Of a DNA stretch of 7,577 nt, positions 5,947 to 7,577 are shown in pieces (position 1 is the stretch's first letter; each line of letters opens with the position of its first letter). Source of the stretch: Bacteroidia bacterium (GTDB lineage: Bacteria > Bacteroidota > Bacteroidia > Bacteroidales > Rikenellaceae). The DNA is taken from the NCBI GenBank assembly GCA_025999315.1, contig BNXD01000064.1, forward strand, positions 1-7,577, written 5' to 3'. The notes under the pieces were generated by a model, which saw nothing but the letters and a program-made list of their open reading frames with translations, was not told the origin of the DNA and did not search any database. A program made the translations under genes and the position numbers.

Positions 5947-7252
5947 CCCGGCGCAGATGGCGCAGCAACAGGCCCGGCAGGAAGATGAGGGGCAGACCGC
6001 TCCGCCGCTGGAGATCATCGCCGTCGGCGAGCAGATGAGCGCGGAGCGGGACGGCGAGCAGAGTGTGGCGCGGGGCGTGGAGTTGGGTGGAGAGCGGGAC
6101 GGGAAGTTGGGTGCGGAGCGGGACGGCGAGCGATTGTCGGCCGCCGGAGCGGACGGGCGTTTGCCCGACGAGCTCGACGATGACGCGCTGGACGACGACT
6201 TTGTCGCGGACGGCGAGTCGGGACAGCTCGGGCAGGCGGGGGAGATGTTCGAGCACTTTGCCGTAACGGCCGACAGGGGCCAGTCGATGATCCGCATCGA
6301 CAAGTTCCTCACCTGCCGCATCGAGAACGCTTCGCGGGTCCGCATCCAGCAGGCCGCCGACAATGGCAGCGTGCTGGTCAACGGGGTGGCCGTCAAGTCG
6401 AGCTACAAGGTCAAACCGCTGGACCGCATCTCCATTGTGATGCCCTACCCCCGGCGGGAGGTGGAGATCATCCCCGAACAGATACCGCTCGAGATAGTTC
6501 ATGAGGATGACGACCTGCTGCTGGTCGACAAGGCTGCCGGTATGGTGGTGCACCCCGGCCACGGCAACTACTCGGGCACGCTGGTCAACGCCCTGGCCTG
6601 GCACCTTCGCGAACATCCCCCCTTCGAGGGGAGCGACATGCGCGCCGGGCTGGTCCACCGCATCGACAAGAACACCTCGGGGCTGCTGGTGGTGGCCAAA
6701 AACGCACGCGCCCATAACTTCCTGGCCAAACAGTTTTTCGATCACACCATATCGCGGCGCTACGTGGCGCTGGTGTGGGGCAGCTTCGACCACGACCAGG
6801 GGCGCATCGAGGGCAACATAGGCCGCAGCGTGCGCGACCGCCTGCGCATGGCGGTCTACGCCGACGGCCGGGAGGGCAAGGCGGCCGTAACACACTACCG
6901 CGTGCTGCGGCGTTATGGTTATGTTACACTGATAGAGTGTCGTCTCGAGACGGGGCGCACCCACCAGATCAGGGTGCACATGGAGCATATCGGCCATCCG
7001 CTGTTCAACGACGAACGTTATGGCGGCGACCGCATCCTCAAGGGGACGACCTTCTCCAAATACCGGCAGTTTGTGGAGAATTGCTTCGCGCTGATGCCGC
7101 GCCACGCCCTCCACGCCCGCAGCCTCGGCTTTGTCCACCCCACCACCAGAGAGGAGGTCAGTTTTGAATCGGAACTGCCCGACGATTTCCGCGCGCTGCT
7201 CGAACGCTGGGAGAGCTACGGAGCCACCCATCCCGGGACGGAGGAGGGATGA
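5903..7252 (+). CDS. rluD: RluA/RluD-family 23S rRNA pseudouridine synthase with acidic N-terminal extension
   Basis: Converts uridines to pseudouridine in large-subunit rRNA; RluD itself modifies helix 69. From the 5903 start the protein has 449 aa. Residues 1-114 are a low-complexity extension with a four-unit 8-residue repeat (47-78) and an acidic run (DELDDDALDDDF). The conserved part begins at MFEHF (115). An S4 RNA-binding domain lies at about 128-180 (IRIDKFL ... VLVNG). The catalytic domain follows, with VVHPGHGNYSGTLVNAL and the HRIDKNTSG motif holding catalytic Asp255, then ETGRTHQIRVHM and HPLFNDERYGG. ATG 5903 has AGGAG nine bases upstream and overlaps the PASTA gene, fitting coupled translation. 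In-frame ATGs at 5957, 6035 and 6245 could be the true start, so the extension length is uncertain. The exact target sites are assigned by family only. Confidence 0.93.
   Translation: MKPTARMTHRPASPDPAQMAQQQARQEDEGQTAPPLEIIAVGEQMSAERDGEQSVARGVELGGERDGKLGAERDGERLSAAGADGRLPDELDDDALDDDFVADGESGQLGQAGEMFEHFAVTADRGQSMIRIDKFLTCRIENASRVRIQQAADNGSVLVNGVAVKSSYKVKPLDRISIVMPYPRREVEIIPEQIPLEIVHEDDDLLLVDKAAGMVVHPGHGNYSGTLVNALAWHLREHPPFEGSDMRAGLVHRIDKNTSGLLVVAKNARAHNFLAKQFFDHTISRRYVALVWGSFDHDQGRIEGNIGRSVRDRLRMAVYADGREGKAAVTHYRVLRRYGYVTLIECRLETGRTHQIRVHMEHIGHPLFNDERYGGDRILKGTTFSKYRQFVENCFALMPRHALHARSLGFVHPTTREEVSFESELPDDFRALLERWESYGATHPGTEEG
6041..6136 (+). repeat. 24-bp in-frame tandem repeat, four units, inside rluD
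   Basis: The four 24-bp units begin at 6041, 6065, 6089 and 6113 and encode AERDGEQS, VARGVELG, GERDGKLG and AERDGERL. Units 1 and 4 share 19 identical bases (6041-6059 and 6113-6131). Unit 2 is the most diverged. The repeat keeps the reading frame and lies in the poorly conserved extension ahead of the S4 domain. Confidence 0.8.
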
Positions 7253-7260
7253 AGGCAGGT

Positions 7261-7327
7261 TCGGTTTGCCGTCTGTTGCGCGGCCAGCAGGCGGCGGGGG
7301 GCTGCCCCGCAAACCGACAGGTGTCGG
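7261..7327 (+). repeat. Nested and competing hairpins after rluD
   Basis: TCGGTTTGC (7261-7269) pairs perfectly with GCAAACCGA (7309-7317). Inside that loop GCGGGG (7294-7299) pairs with CCCCGC (7305-7310), sharing bases 7309-7310 with the outer arm. Overlapping the outer arm, CCGACA (7314-7319) pairs with TGTCGG (7322-7327). The stems cannot all form together. They may act in transcript ending, but no T-run follows. Confidence 0.6.
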
Positions 7328-7355
7328 GGCCGCAGGCTCCGCGCGGGCGACGATA

Positions 7356-7577
7356 GATTGCAGCCCGTAGCCCAAGAAGCGCCCGGGAAGCGCCCAGGAA
7401 GCGCCCAAGAAGCGCAGAGTGTGGCTGCGGCTGTGCCGACCTCTTCGAGGCCGAAAAACAGGCGATGTTTAAATGCACAACGGGCTTCTCAGATTATATT
7501 CATCTTGCAGTTTTGCCTGTCAAAACTGCCGACTCCCTCGCCCGGCAGCGGCCTTAGCCGCTGGGGGGGCGGGGGGG
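7356..7577 (+). repeat. Mosaic intergenic repeat, copy 3 (long, damaged at right end)
   Basis: The order of modules is: GATTGCAGCCC (7356-7366), four 11-bp units with consensus NRGAAGCGCCC (7374-7417), TGTGGCTGCGGCTGTGC (7420-7436), CCGACCTCTTCGAGGCCGAA (7436-7455), a linker, TTCATCTTGCAGTTTTGC (7499-7516), the 9-bp hairpin (7507-7529), and the left arm of the long hairpin (7534-7551). It thus combines modules that are split between copies 1 and 2. The right arm of the long hairpin starts correctly (GCCGCTG) and then turns into G-runs. Confidence 0.75.

Larger units (their letters stand above)
7253..7577. other. 325-bp noncoding region after rluD with hairpins and repeat copy 3
   Basis: No supported gene. 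Bases 7253-7355 hold nested hairpins just after the rluD stop, and 7356-7577 is the third copy of the mosaic repeat. The final 20 bases are nearly all G. In related genomes I would expect ddl or another envelope gene near rluD, but none is visible before the window ends. Confidence 0.75.

Noticed and set aside
7158..7478. 106-codon minus-strand frame over the rluD end and repeat copy 3
   Set aside because: It is composed of the rluD antisense strand and repeat-derived residues, with no conserved features.
7253..7577. tRNA or other standard RNA gene in the GC-rich end region
   Set aside because: No cloverleaf arms, T-loop sequence or CCA end could be found on either strand.

Overview
The window reads as chromosomal DNA of a GC-rich member of the Bacteroidales, most like Alistipes and its relatives in the Rikenellaceae. 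This rests on three things: the gene families present, a divergent promoter built from Bacteroidetes-type -33 (TTTG) and -7 (TAnnTTTG) elements, and A-rich rather than Shine-Dalgarno leaders at several starts. The taxonomic placement is inference from recognised families; no search was run.

Layout. (1) 1-1030, minus strand: a two-gene unit with a small one-helix membrane protein of 89 aa followed, with a 29-bp overlap, by the 5' third of glycine dehydrogenase (gcvP), which runs off the left edge. (2) 1031-1125: a compact divergent promoter centred on a perfect 16-bp palindrome whose halves are the -7 boxes of the two directions. (3) 1126-4644, plus strand: a probable operon of trkA (cytosolic K+ uptake regulator), a two-helix membrane protein of unknown function, and an S41/C-terminal processing protease. 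(4) 4645-5058: a 414-bp noncoding region with one long and one partial copy of a mosaic repeat made of 11-bp tandem units and strong hairpins, then an AT-rich stretch that probably carries the next promoter. (5) 5059-7252, plus strand: a membrane-anchored three-PASTA protein overlapping an RluD-type 23S rRNA pseudouridine synthase that has an acidic N-terminal extension with a 24-bp in-frame tandem repeat. (6) 7253-7577: noncoding, with nested and competing hairpins and another long copy of the mosaic repeat. It ends in a G-rich run that looks like damaged sequence at a contig end.

The protein-coding genes are mostly household functions: glycine cleavage and one-carbon supply, potassium uptake, periplasmic proteolysis, cell-envelope PASTA sensing or scaffolding, and ribosome modification. 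I see no defence system, phage, transposase or biosynthetic cluster. The least explained material is the noncoding mosaic repeat family after ctpA and after rluD, the palindromic divergent promoter, and the small Cys-containing membrane protein overlapping gcvP.
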